64,000 nucleotides of DNA from Ilyomonas sp964249755 (GTDB lineage: Bacteria > Bacteroidota > Bacteroidia > Chitinophagales > Chitinophagaceae). Under the pieces are notes generated by a model. It saw only the letters and a list, made by a program, of their open reading frames with translations, did no database searches and had not been told where the DNA came from. This document shows positions 51,649 to 60,228 of the stretch, piece after piece; position 1 is the first letter of the stretch; each line of letters begins with the position of its first letter. The translations under genes and the position numbers were made by a program. The DNA lies in the NCBI GenBank assembly GCA_964249755.1, contig CAXUDB010000004.1, positions 248,001 to 312,000 on the forward strand, in the 5' to 3' direction.

Positions 51649-53844
51649 TTAAGATTGCAGGCTTTCTTCGGCCATAGCAGATACTGATTTCAGCAGGTAG
51701 GGAATATCTATAATAAACGTTGCGCCTTCGCCCGGTGCCGAGTGAACGCTGATTTTTCCGCAATGCTTTTCGATGATTTTGAAAACAATAGACATGCCCA
51801 GACCGGTGCCTTCACCCACATCTTTGGTGGTAAAGAACGGATCGAAGATTTTGCGTTTCACTTCTTCCGTCATACCAATACCGGTATCTGCAATAATGAT
51901 CCTCATCGTTTCATTCACCTCTTCTACGCTGATGTCTATGTATTCTTCCTCGTTTAAAACGGGTTTGGCTTTTATAGCTTGTATGCAATTGGTTAATATG
52001 TTCATGAAGACCTGGTTCAGCTTGCCGGGATAGCATTCAACCTCGCCCCGGGCATCAAAATGCTTCCTGATTTTGAGGTAAGCCGGAGTAGTGTTGCGCA
52101 GCAGGACCAATGTGCTGTTGATGTTGTCATATACATTCACTTCTTTCACTTCGCTTTCATCCAGCCGGCTAAAGTTGCGCAGTCCGCGCACAATCTCTGC
52201 CGTTCGCTCGGCGCCTTCTTCTATGCCACCAATGAGACTTTCAATTTCTTCCTTCAAAAAATCCGGGTCCAGCTTTCGTTCCAATTGCCTGATGTGCTGC
52301 AAAAAGTTGGGTTGTTCTTCGGTTTCTATGCGGTGTAGCTTCTGGTATTCGGTAATCAGTTCAAAAAGATCCTGAACATCCATCTGCAGGGGACTTACAT
52401 TGCTCTTTACAAAATTAATGGGGTTGTTAATCTCGTGCGCAATGCCTGCTGTAAGTTGACCGAGCGAAGCCATTTTTTCCGATTCGACAAGTTGTATCTG
52501 CGCATCCGTAAGATTCTTCAGGGTGGTTTGCAGGTTGGTGTTGGTTACTTTTAATTCTACCGTCCGCTCTTCAATTTTTGTTTCCAGAATCTGGTTCTGT
52601 TCGCGGATGAGCTGTTCATTTTGCTGCAACATCATCAATGCCTGCGCCTGCGATTCGGCCTTTTCGTTTCGAAGCACATTTATCTTGTTGGCAAGGGCGA
52701 AAGAGAGCAGTACCGTTTCTACGGCAGAACCGATATAAACAATAGAAGCTGTGAAGCTGTTATAAGGTAAAATGCTGAGATTGCGCAGCGCCAATGCTAT
52801 TACGGAAAGACACAATAATGACCAGGCAATCAGGTACAGGTAGGCGGGGCTGAATCCTTTTCTTGCCACCGTAATAGATGTGCTTAATAGTAGAATACAG
52901 GTAGCGATGGTAACGTAATTATGAATTTTATAGCTGATGTTATTCAGATGGATGAGATCAAGTAAAATATCTGTCAGGCAAAGTCCTATAACCAGGAAAA
53001 ACATCCAACGAATTTTAGGAAGGTATTTATTTATTTGTAAAAAATGATAGGAGTAAAGCGTACCAATGATAAACGTAAAATTGGTAGTGATTACAACAGC
53101 ATAGTTGTTTATAGATGGGTACGCTGTCCAGACATATTTATACATATAGCCGGCTGCCGTAAGCTGCGCCAGCAGCAGCGAAAAAGTATAGAGCGAATAA
53201 ATAAGATAGTTTCTATCCCGCACCGATACAAATAAAAACAGGTTGTAAATAAGCATGGTGCCTATGATGCCACAATAAAGCGCAATAATGCATATCATTT
53301 TAATATCGGCATTTACCAATCCGTCTTTGGTGCTTATATAGGCAGGCACAATGATGGGATGAATGCTCTCAACCTCTAAAAAATATGTTGCTGATTGGTA
53401 AATCGGTAGATTAACCGGAAAGATGAAGTTAGATGCCGGGCTGCTGTTATTAACCAAAGGCAAACTGTTTCCCTGGCTTTGCAGTTTTGTGAGGTTGTTG
53501 TTTTCTGCTTTGTATAGACTAACTTTTGAAAGGTTGGTGTATTTGAGGTTGAGATAAAACTCATTGCTTCCGCTATTGTTTGTAACCGAAAACCGGAGCC
53601 ATATTTTATTAATGCCAACACCAGGGACGGGAACATTGCCGCTTTTATCGGTGAAGAGTTCATTCGTGATTTGGGAAGTAGGAATGGATTGAGATGAATC
53701 TACAAAATAAGCATAGCTGGAAGCCAGGGATATCTCCGGCTCTTTATCCGATAGCACAATGGCTTTTTGCGCACTGGCCTGCAGGCAGAAAAGAAGCAAT
53801 AAAAACAGAAGATGGTATTTCTTTTTTGTTGTGGTCTTTTCCAT
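51649..53844 (-). CDS. 7TM-DISM sensor histidine kinase
   Basis: A 731-residue membrane sensor kinase. It has a signal peptide (HLLFLLLLFCLQASAQ) and a periplasmic 7TMR-DISMED2-type carbohydrate-binding-like domain to about 180. Seven membrane helices span about 185-390, then come a long coiled coil (EQLIREQNQILETKIEERTV) and a HisKA-like domain with the phosphoacceptor His in GIAHEINNPINFVKSN. The HATPase carries IADTGIGM and GTGLGMSIVFKIIEKH. It should sense an extracellular or periplasmic ligand, perhaps a sugar or a lipid. There is no REC of its own, so its partners are probably the REC-containing neighbours. The start at 53844 is preferred to one 27 bases upstream. Confidence 0.9.
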   Translation of the reverse strand: MEKTTTKKKYHLLFLLLLFCLQASAQKAIVLSDKEPEISLASSYAYFVDSSQSIPTSQITNELFTDKSGNVPVPGVGINKIWLRFSVTNNSGSNEFYLNLKYTNLSKVSLYKAENNNLTKLQSQGNSLPLVNNSSPASNFIFPVNLPIYQSATYFLEVESIHPIIVPAYISTKDGLVNADIKMICIIALYCGIIGTMLIYNLFLFVSVRDRNYLIYSLYTFSLLLAQLTAAGYMYKYVWTAYPSINNYAVVITTNFTFIIGTLYSYHFLQINKYLPKIRWMFFLVIGLCLTDILLDLIHLNNISYKIHNYVTIATCILLLSTSITVARKGFSPAYLYLIAWSLLCLSVIALALRNLSILPYNSFTASIVYIGSAVETVLLSFALANKINVLRNEKAESQAQALMMLQQNEQLIREQNQILETKIEERTVELKVTNTNLQTTLKNLTDAQIQLVESEKMASLGQLTAGIAHEINNPINFVKSNVSPLQMDVQDLFELITEYQKLHRIETEEQPNFLQHIRQLERKLDPDFLKEEIESLIGGIEEGAERTAEIVRGLRNFSRLDESEVKEVNVYDNINSTLVLLRNTTPAYLKIRKHFDARGEVECYPGKLNQVFMNILTNCIQAIKAKPVLNEEEYIDISVEEVNETMRIIIADTGIGMTEEVKRKIFDPFFTTKDVGEGTGLGMSIVFKIIEKHCGKISVHSAPGEGATFIIDIPYLLKSVSAMAEESLQS

Positions 53845-54148
53845 AGTATGATTGTTATAATCGTACATCAAATTGAAAGTAAGTAAGTCATTTCGGTCTG
53901 CAGAAGTTAGTTGTTGAGTGGTTAAAGATAAGTTCCTGTCTGTTTACGAGTGAGGTTTCCCAGCTTAAAATCGCATTAATATTAGATGCTGTTTCATTTA
54001 TGACCTTGCTTAACCTTCCCTGACTACTCTTATAAGATAACCGTTATAATAATTACAAAGAAGCCATTTGGTTAAAGTATAGGTTATGCCAATCGTTAGA
54101 TAAAAACTGCGTGCGATTCGTTATAAGTGCAAAGTCTGCTGGCGATTA
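53845..54148. other. Gap with no recognised feature
   Basis: AT-rich sequence between the 7TM kinase start and the stop of the GNAT-like gene. It holds a small palindrome (ataaccgttat at 54037-54047). I see no gene, terminator or clear promoter. Confidence 0.5.
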
Positions 54149-54901
54149 TTATCCTTCTACTTTACTGGCAAGTCTGAATTCGTTTTTATTCGCTGATTGT
54201 ATATTCAAATCGTAGTACACATTCACATACAAATTCTTAAATGGAGATTTCTCGCGAACCATGCACTCAGGGTTCTTGCGCAGGAAAAACATTTTCTCCC
54301 GTTCTCTTACGTGAGCGTTCTTCAACTCTTCTACATCGGGTAAAAAACAGGCAGTAGCCAGCAAATCTAATTTAGGGTAATAGAAGGTACCATTATTGCC
54401 AACCGATGTTAACACCGAACTGCCAATCCACTGGTTAAAACGAACCGTCGCAGGCGCGCACAAAGAGAACATAGTAGTAAGCCCAATTTGTTCTGCTATC
54501 ACCACTGCTGTTCGGGAAGGGAAGAAACTGCCAATACCCAAGCCAGCTACTTCTTTGGAATTCCAGAGCCCAGACAGCTCACCGGTTCCGTATTGAGAAT
54601 GAAATTTTACAATGTCATAAATCTTGCTGTCCATGCTGCCGGTGGCTTCTTCGATAGGAAGCTGGATAATGCCGTTCGCAGCCTGCACACGTGCACCGCC
54701 ATAGAGTTTGCTTCTGTCGAGTGACTCTACCACAATTACAAAAATGGCGGGATTGTAAATCCATTCTTCAGTGTTGGTAGTAATGTTTTCAATGCCATAA
54801 ATAGACAGAACACGCCTATGCCCCTCAATAAATTTAAGACAGGTCTCAGGGTCATCAAGTGCCCTAAATGCGCGGATACGGATATCAGTAGAATCTTCCA
54901 T
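54149..54901 (-). CDS. GNAT-like acyltransferase candidate of unknown function
   Basis: A 250-residue soluble protein. I do not recognise a named family. The middle part looks like a GNAT fold: strands around IFVIVVES and YGGARVQAANGIIQLPIEEA, then GELSGLWNSKEVAGLGIGSF, where 'GLGIGSFFPSRTAVVIAEQIG' could be the acyl-CoA loop and helix. This layout recalls N-acyl amino acid synthases and autoinducer-synthase-like proteins, but the conserved Arg/Trp/Asp set of LuxI proteins is not visible. It lies in the minus-strand signalling cluster, 304 bases upstream of the 7TM kinase. It is divergent from the REC gene, suggesting an enzyme that makes or modifies a signal for the neighbouring kinases, which is inference. 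Confidence 0.55.
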   Translation of the reverse strand: MEDSTDIRIRAFRALDDPETCLKFIEGHRRVLSIYGIENITTNTEEWIYNPAIFVIVVESLDRSKLYGGARVQAANGIIQLPIEEATGSMDSKIYDIVKFHSQYGTGELSGLWNSKEVAGLGIGSFFPSRTAVVIAEQIGLTTMFSLCAPATVRFNQWIGSSVLTSVGNNGTFYYPKLDLLATACFLPDVEELKNAHVREREKMFFLRKNPECMVREKSPFKNLYVNVYYDLNIQSANKNEFRLASKVEG

Positions 54902-55143
54902 TATAATAATTACCGAAGGCAGCTTAAACTTCCATTAAAATGAGAATAAATTTAGATTAAAATTTCTTGTTTTGGCATACAGGATGCTCAAATCATTTTT
55001 TTACCTGTTAAGTTTGTATTGCATCTCACACTCACGTTGTGCAATAATAGCTGATAAGCGCAAACGAGGAACATATTAAGCAAATAAACTTAAAGGCGAA
55101 ACAAAAATTTAATTCATAACAATTGTAACCAATCCAAATTATC

Positions 55144-55596
55144 ATGGTAAACGTACTGTACGTTGATGATGAAAGGCATAACCTCACTGCCTTTAAAGCC
55201 GCCTTCAGAAGGGACTTCAATATCTACATTGCCGAAAGCGCCGAAGAAGGCATCCGTATTCTGCAGCAGAATCTCATCCATGTCATCCTCAGCGATCAGC
55301 GTATGCCGAAAATGACCGGGATTGAGTTCTTTGAATCCATTCTTTCCATTTTTCCGGATCCAATCCGTATCCTGATTACAGGCTATACCGATATCAATGC
55401 CGTGATTGACGCCATTAACCGCGGGCAGGTGTATAAATATCTTACCAAGCCCTGGCACGAGCAGGAAATAAAAATATTTATTGACAAGGCTTACGAAGTG
55501 TATTCGCTTCGTAAAGAAAACCTGGAGCTGACTAACAAACTCATTAACGCAAACCAGAAGCTGGAGTTTTTGGCGCGACAGGCATTGCTGTCATAA
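55144..55596 (+). CDS. Stand-alone response regulator (REC) protein
   Basis: A 150-residue receiver domain with no output domain. The acidic pair is in VLYVDDERH, the phospho-acceptor is Asp51 in ILSDQRMPKMTG and the switch residues are in ILITGYTDINA and KYLTKPWHEQE. It ends with about 30 residues of coiled coil (SLRKENLELTNKLINANQKL). Its sequence follows the REC domain of the 50543 protein residue by residue over long runs (LTAFKAxFRR, TGYTD, AINxG, TKPW, AYEVxSxR), so they are paralogs. Such REC-only proteins pass phosphate or act on partners directly. It is divergent from the GNAT-like gene. Confidence 0.88.
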   Translation: MVNVLYVDDERHNLTAFKAAFRRDFNIYIAESAEEGIRILQQNLIHVILSDQRMPKMTGIEFFESILSIFPDPIRILITGYTDINAVIDAINRGQVYKYLTKPWHEQEIKIFIDKAYEVYSLRKENLELTNKLINANQKLEFLARQALLS

Positions 55597-55639
55597 GCAT
55601 TGTCATAGCATCATCAAACTTTGCAGTGCTGTCAGGTCA

Positions 55640-55673
55640 TTTGGACACATCGCCCCATTTGGAATTATCTTTG
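55640..55673 (+). promoter_or_regulatory. Promoter of trxA
   Basis: TTTG at 55640-55643 and an exact TATCTTTG at 55666-55673, with a 22-base spacer (slightly long). The transcript would begin near 55680, about 23 bases before the ATG. Confidence 0.55.
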
Positions 55674-55702
55674 CCATTCTTAATATTATTAAAACATTTT
55701 TT

Positions 55703-56020
55703 ATGGCATTAGAATTCACCGATTCCAATTTCCAGACCGATGTACTGGACAGCGATAAATTAACCATCGTAGATTTCTGGGCAGAATGGTGCGGACCTTG
55801 CCGCGCAATCGGACCCGTAATTGAAGAGCTTTCCAAAGAATATGCAGGTCGCGTAAACGTAGGCAAAGTGAACGTGGATAATAACCCCGATGTGAGCGTT
55901 AAGTATGGCATTACTTCTATTCCGGCTATCCTTTTTATTAAAGGTGGCCAAGTAGTAGATAAGCAGATTGGTGCGGTGCCCAAATCGGTTTTAGATAAAA
56001 AAATTGCAGCGAATCTGTAA
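55703..56020 (+). CDS. trxA: Thioredoxin
   Basis: A 105-residue classical thioredoxin. The redox pair is Cys30 and Cys33 in WAEWCGPCRAIGP, and the cis-Pro is in ITSIPAILFIKGG. It reduces disulfides in ribonucleotide reductase, peroxiredoxins and other cytoplasmic enzymes. There is no signal peptide. It has its own promoter (55640-55673) and terminator (56044-56073), so it is monocistronic. Confidence 0.96.
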   Translation: MALEFTDSNFQTDVLDSDKLTIVDFWAEWCGPCRAIGPVIEELSKEYAGRVNVGKVNVDNNPDVSVKYGITSIPAILFIKGGQVVDKQIGAVPKSVLDKKIAANL

Positions 56021-56043
56021 TCATATAGTTCTAAAAAAGCAGC

Positions 56044-56073
56044 AAGACCCCCAACATGTCGGGGGTCTTTTTT
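56044..56073 (+). terminator. Terminator of trxA
   Basis: A 9-bp stem (aagaccccc at 56044-56052, gggggtctt at 56061-56069) with an 8-base loop and a T run, 24 bases after the stop. Confidence 0.87.
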
Positions 56074-56102
56074 GTTGATAGGGGGTTGGGATTGAACTGA
56101 TA

Positions 56103-56759
56103 TTATTGGCTTAGATTCTCTTTTATTGCAACGCCGGTAAACAACTTCAGCGAAGTATAAATCAAATACATCATTGCGCCGAACACAAGCGTAAACAGCC
56201 ATATCTGTATATGATAATGCGGATGCACAATACTGCCCGCCGAAGCATGAAGCAAAGCTTTTGGCTGCGTAAAAACATCCCAGCTGTTAAAACGCCAGTA
56301 TCTTCCTACATATACGCCGTAGCTGCAAAGAATAAGGGACAAAGCACACAAGGTTTTCACGCGTTTACGGGCTCTGGAATGTGCTAAGAAATGCTCCACC
56401 CGGGATAGAGATACCATGCCGGCAATCAGCCCGTTCCATGCACCTGAAATCACCAGTACCAGATCAAACCAAACTGGTGCTTCCGCTCTTTCTTCAAAAT
56501 GAAAAACATCGGTGATCAGGTAAGGCGCATTCGGGAAAAAAAGGAGCCAGCCGCATAAGAGCAATATATTGATGATGCCTTTTTTATCATGGCTCAGCTT
56601 GCGTGCGAAGAAGTAAGGAACAGCAGCCAAAAACAAATTCCACGGATAGAAAAGATAAAGATAACTGCCGGTATAGATTAGCCTGATAATCAGCATTGCT
56701 ATAGTGAAACTGAACGATAGCAACAGGACTTTTTCTAAACGTGTGAGCCGGGAAAACAT
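56103..56759 (-). CDS. DUF1361 family membrane protein
   Basis: A 218-residue integral membrane protein with about six helices. Family phrases are YPWNLFLAAVPYFFARKL, GWLLFFPNAPYLITDVFHFE and the late YGVYVGRYWRFNSWDVF, all hallmarks of DUF1361. Function is unknown; no catalytic motif stands out. Its first codons overlap the end of the dgkA-like gene by 25 bases, so translation is probably coupled. It is the last gene of a minus-strand run that starts at 60891. Confidence 0.85.
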   Translation of the reverse strand: MFSRLTRLEKVLLLSFSFTIAMLIIRLIYTGSYLYLFYPWNLFLAAVPYFFARKLSHDKKGIINILLLCGWLLFFPNAPYLITDVFHFEERAEAPVWFDLVLVISGAWNGLIAGMVSLSRVEHFLAHSRARKRVKTLCALSLILCSYGVYVGRYWRFNSWDVFTQPKALLHASAGSIVHPHYHIQIWLFTLVFGAMMYLIYTSLKLFTGVAIKENLSQ

Positions 56760-57169
56760 AGTGATAAGATTTTAGGTAAAAAAATAAGGCTTCCGATAAT
56801 GGCGCTGATAATACTTGTCCATAATACGGCTGCCGCCGATACATCTTTGATAACTTTGATGGTAGGATGATAACCCGGATGAACAAGGTCGCAAAGCTTT
56901 TCCACTGCGGTATTCAGCATCTCCAACGACAGTACAGCTGCGATGCAAAAAAGAACGGTTATCCATTGTTGTTCGCTGATGTGTAAGGCAATGCTGCACG
57001 CAATAGCCAGCACTGCAATCGCCAATTGAATCTGTCCGTTGCGTTCCCTTTTGATAAAAAGGAACCACCCATAAAAAGCAAAACCAAATGCCTTGGTAAG
57101 AGCAATCTGCTTTTTGCTTACTTTTCTTTTTTTATTCCATTCTTTTTCTGCTATTATTGTCTCAATCAT
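56735..57169 (-). CDS. Diacylglycerol/undecaprenol kinase family protein
   Basis: A 144-residue membrane kinase of the DgkA family. Three hydrophobic helices and the active-site phrases are visible: FGFAFYGWFLFIKRERNGQIQL, EMLNTAVEKLCDLVHPGYHP and KDVSAAAVLWTSI, holding the metal-binding Glu and catalytic residues. Gram-positive and Bacteroidota members often phosphorylate undecaprenol rather than diacylglycerol, recycling the lipid carrier for cell-wall synthesis. The N-terminal 25 residues are Lys-rich and longer than usual. It overlaps the DUF1361 gene by 25 bases. Confidence 0.88.
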   Translation of the reverse strand: MIETIIAEKEWNKKRKVSKKQIALTKAFGFAFYGWFLFIKRERNGQIQLAIAVLAIACSIALHISEQQWITVLFCIAAVLSLEMLNTAVEKLCDLVHPGYHPTIKVIKDVSAAAVLWTSIISAIIGSLIFLPKILSLCFPGSHV

Positions 57170-57213
57170 ATTTTCAATTTTTAATAAAAGGGTTAGGGTT
57201 GAAAGGGTTGATG

Positions 57214-58008
57214 TTAATTCATTTTATGATGTTGCGAAGCCGATTGTACGGCGGAAAACAACATCAGTTTTTCCGGTGCGGCTGCCCATTTTTTTTCTTT
57301 AACTGAAAGCTTCTTCAGCGTTTTCCTGTATTTGTATTTCATCTTTCTTAAATAGCTGCCAAGCGTATTGCCACCGGCAATGAACACTTTTTTGTGCGCC
57401 ATCCATATTACCATAGCCGTTGAGAAATAAAAGAAGAAATACAGGCGGTTCATCAGCCATTTCCAACCACTGCTTTTTGCGTCATACATAATTTTCATGC
57501 GCTCTGTTTGGAAGGAGATATGATACGCTTCATCCACCAGTATATCGTGGCAAATTTCTTTTAACAGCGCACATTGTGTAGCATCTTTCAACGCCTGGTA
57601 ATACACCTGTGCGGCACTTTCCACCGTTATCACCGTCAGCGTCCACATCTCCATGCTGGTGTTAATGTGTCTTATCATTCTGAACAAGCTATCGCCCCAG
57701 TTGCTCCTGATTCTTTTTTCGTTTACGGCATCGAGATAAAGCCCTAAATTTTCACCATGCTTCTGCTCTTCTTTTATGAATAAATTCATTGCATCTACAT
57801 ACTCCGGTTCATTGATGCTGCGCGCATACTTTGTAGCTGCGCAAAGCAGAAGGCTTCCGTCTGATGTTTCGCCTAATTGCCATGCCTGTAACGATTGAAT
57901 GATCTCTTGTTTTTGCTGTTGGGTAATAGCTGGCATGCTGTTCCAGTTGATGCGGTATTCCCGGGCATTGGCCCTAAAATGTGCAATCCATTTTTCGCTT
58001 GTGTTCAT
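57214..58008 (-). CDS. Ferritin-like di-iron domain protein
   Basis: A 264-residue protein. The first 175 residues form a helical ferritin-like bundle with candidate iron ligands Glu80/Glu81 and His84 (FIKEEQKHGENL), Glu130 (VITVESAAQVYY) and Asp159-Glu160/His163 (LVDEAYHISF). This matches the two EExxH-type motifs of di-iron carboxylate proteins. The C-terminal 90 residues contain a hydrophobic aromatic stretch (LYFFFYFSTAMVIWMAH) and end Lys-rich, so it may touch the membrane. Its substrate is unknown; oxygenase or desaturase-like chemistry is possible. It begins 12 bases after the creD stop on the same strand. Confidence 0.72.
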   Translation of the reverse strand: MNTSEKWIAHFRANAREYRINWNSMPAITQQQKQEIIQSLQAWQLGETSDGSLLLCAATKYARSINEPEYVDAMNLFIKEEQKHGENLGLYLDAVNEKRIRSNWGDSLFRMIRHINTSMEMWTLTVITVESAAQVYYQALKDATQCALLKEICHDILVDEAYHISFQTERMKIMYDAKSSGWKWLMNRLYFFFYFSTAMVIWMAHKKVFIAGGNTLGSYLRKMKYKYRKTLKKLSVKEKKWAAAPEKLMLFSAVQSASQHHKMN

Positions 58009-58020
58009 GAGGAAAGTTTT

Positions 58021-59880
58021 TTAAACGGGTGATGAAATTTGAGTGTTGATTTGTGCCGCTGGAACGCCATACCAGTTGATTTTTCGGCTGGCATACATGG
58101 CAATAGCAAGGATTACGAATAAGGCAATGCTGCCTGCGAGCAATGCAGTATCTTCCAAGCTAATGAGCGTATAAATAAAGCCATACAAACCTGCCAGCAC
58201 AGCGAAGAAAATACCGGACGTCTTCCAGTTTTTAAAATGACTTTTGGTGTAAAGCGTGATCAGCAGCACCGTTGCCGAAGCGGCGATAAGATAAGCCGCA
58301 TCAAATGATATGAATTCGCTGATAGAAACCAACAGCGAGTAAAAGATAACCAGCGCCAGCCCCACCAGCACATATTGCACGGGATGTACCGGGTTTTTCT
58401 GCACCATCTCTATAATAAAAAACAGCGCGAACGTAAGCCCGATAACAAGGATAGCATACTTAATACTGCGCATCGATTTCGCATACTGATCTACCGGCTG
58501 AATAAGGCTGACGCCAAATGCCAACTCGTCGTAGTTTTTAATGGCGGCGCCTGTTAACGTGGTACTGAAAGGCAGGTTGGCATTGCTGAAACTCCACTTA
58601 GCCGGAAAACTTCCTTCAGCTTCTCCGCCTTCATCTTTTGTGGGTATTACATTTCCATCGAAAGATGGATGTGGCCAGGTAGAAGTCAGCTCGAAACTAC
58701 TATTGCCACTCATTGGTTTAAAGTGCAGTTGGCTGCTGCCTTTGAGCTGAAGCGAAAAGCTGAATGGGATAGATGCATTCAGTTGCGCAGCATCCAATGC
58801 TATTTGCGCTGATAAGCCGCTGCTGTCTATATCCACAGGCAGACCGGGCGATAGCGTAACATCGCTGCTGCCCAAACGCACCACCACTTTTTTCTCAATG
58901 CCTTTAAAGTCGCTGATGCCGGTGCAAAGCTTGGCTTCAGCCAGCAGCAACTGTTCTGCTTTTATCGTCTGCGGCAACTGAAGCTTAAACTCACCGTTGA
59001 TGTTAAGCGGACTGCGGTAGAGCAATACATCGTAGTTAGAGCGATGGCGTTGTTCGGGTTCCACATTGCCTTTTACATTTACTGCTTCCGGCAGCACTAC
59101 AAGTTGCCGGATGATTTCCTTTTTATTGTCCCCTGTGTCGCCTGTTTTGTAAGGAATGGCTAAGTAAAGCGGTGTTACCGTTTGCGAAGCCGCCCACTTG
59201 TTGCTTACCTCGCTGATGATTGCTTGCTGCCGCTCTTTGCGTTCCCCTATCAGGCTCTGAATGTAGCTCACCGGTATTAGCATTAATAGAATTAAAGCTC
59301 CGGTAATACCGGCTTTTACAACGGTTCGGTTGATAGGTTTTTGGTCAGAATAAAAATGTGGCTGAAAGGCAGCGCCTGTGACGGTTGCAAAAGAATTGTC
59401 CTGTTGCATATCTGTTGTATTTGATTGATGTTTGACGGCTTGAATAGGAGAGGAGAAATAAAGCAGTAAAGCCTTATAATTGATAAGAAGCGATAACAAA
59501 GAAGCAAGGAAAAGAACACCGGCTGTTATCTCTCCAAACTGCAAAGCGCTGCTGCCCGAAGGATAAAACAATTGTGAGAATAAGCCGGCCGGCAAACTGT
59601 ATAAGACCGTAATGAAAAAGCAGGTTGAGCAAAGCAGCGAGAGTTTTCTACCGGCTCGATAAGGCAATTTCCTTAGGCTCTTCAGCCGGTAGCAAAGAAT
59701 AAGCAAAGCCGGAAGGCTGCCTATAGAAGCAGCAATAAAGAACGGGACGATAAAAATAATTTCCATCGAAGAGAAGGTATTCTCAACCACTTGATAGATG
59801 CTTGTGATGATTGAAAGGCAGACCGAGGTCCACAGCCAGAGCCGAGCGGCGAGCATGATATGAGTGTATTTTTCTTTCAT
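58021..59880 (-). CDS. creD: CreD-family membrane protein with N-terminal membrane domain
   Basis: A 619-residue protein, whereas E. coli CreD is about 450. The C-terminal part is CreD: NRTVVKAGITGALILLMLIPVSYI, the large periplasmic domain with VVLPEAVNVKGNVEPEQRHR and VLLYRSPLNINGEFKLQLP, and the terminal helix block YAILVIGLTFALFFIIEMVQ. The first 150 residues hold about four extra helices, an added membrane domain. CreD is linked to envelope stress and colicin E2 tolerance. It lies behind the wHTH regulator gene and carries the palindrome 59893-59909 just upstream of its start. Confidence 0.87.
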   Translation of the reverse strand: MKEKYTHIMLAARLWLWTSVCLSIITSIYQVVENTFSSMEIIFIVPFFIAASIGSLPALLILCYRLKSLRKLPYRAGRKLSLLCSTCFFITVLYSLPAGLFSQLFYPSGSSALQFGEITAGVLFLASLLSLLINYKALLLYFSSPIQAVKHQSNTTDMQQDNSFATVTGAAFQPHFYSDQKPINRTVVKAGITGALILLMLIPVSYIQSLIGERKERQQAIISEVSNKWAASQTVTPLYLAIPYKTGDTGDNKKEIIRQLVVLPEAVNVKGNVEPEQRHRSNYDVLLYRSPLNINGEFKLQLPQTIKAEQLLLAEAKLCTGISDFKGIEKKVVVRLGSSDVTLSPGLPVDIDSSGLSAQIALDAAQLNASIPFSFSLQLKGSSQLHFKPMSGNSSFELTSTWPHPSFDGNVIPTKDEGGEAEGSFPAKWSFSNANLPFSTTLTGAAIKNYDELAFGVSLIQPVDQYAKSMRSIKYAILVIGLTFALFFIIEMVQKNPVHPVQYVLVGLALVIFYSLLVSISEFISFDAAYLIAASATVLLITLYTKSHFKNWKTSGIFFAVLAGLYGFIYTLISLEDTALLAGSIALFVILAIAMYASRKINWYGVPAAQINTQISSPV

Positions 59881-59892
59881 TATTTAAAAAGT

Positions 59893-59909
59893 ACTTTGTT
59901 TTTCAAAGT
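59893..59909 (-). promoter_or_regulatory. ACTTTG-N5-CAAAGT palindrome in front of creD (operator candidate)
   Basis: The stretch reads actttg, ttttt, caaagt: a perfect 6-bp inverted repeat with a 5-base spacer, 13 bases before the creD start. A near-copy lies at 60901-60915, before the first gene of the operon. Both also share the flanks 'TTTT' before and 'CTTTTT' after on the coding strand. Confidence 0.6.
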
Positions 59910-59924
59910 AAAAGGACAAAAAAA

Positions 59925-60224
59925 TTAGCCGATTGATTTGATCATTTTTTCCAAGGCATCAAGATGTTCCTTAAAAGCCTTTTCGCCGGCTTTGGTTACA
60001 GAGTACACAGTGTTGGTTTTTCTCCCGATGAATCCTTTGCTCATTTTGATATAACCATTGTCTTCTAATGTTTTTAAATGACTTGCCAAATTGCCGTCTG
60101 TGATAGCCATCAGTTCTTTAAGGGAATTGTAATTCACGTTATCATTCACCATCAGGGCACTCATGATTCCCAGCCGGATGCGGCTGTCAAACACCTTGTT
60201 CAATTTTTCAATCGGGTTGTTCAT
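59925..60224 (-). CDS. Winged-helix transcriptional regulator
   Basis: A 99-residue single-domain wHTH protein. It starts KLNKVFDSRIRLGIMSALMV, has the DNA-recognition helix in MAITDGNLASHLKTLEDNGYI and the wing KGFIGRKTNTVYSVTKAGEK. It matches the HTH_34/ArsR-PadR-like regulators found next to creD in Bacteroidota. No cofactor site is visible. It lies 4 bases after the membrane gene stop, and 44 bases before the creD start. I expect it to bind the two ACTTTG/CAAAG palindromes and repress its own operon (inference). Confidence 0.85.
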   Translation of the reverse strand: MNNPIEKLNKVFDSRIRLGIMSALMVNDNVNYNSLKELMAITDGNLASHLKTLEDNGYIKMSKGFIGRKTNTVYSVTKAGEKAFKEHLDALEKMIKSIG

Positions 60225-60228
60225 TTTA

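Noticed and set aside
54149..54901. GNAT-like protein as a LuxI-type acyl-homoserine lactone synthase
   Set aside because: The conserved Arg, Trp, Glu and Asp positions of LuxI are not visible, so only a GNAT-like fold is proposed.
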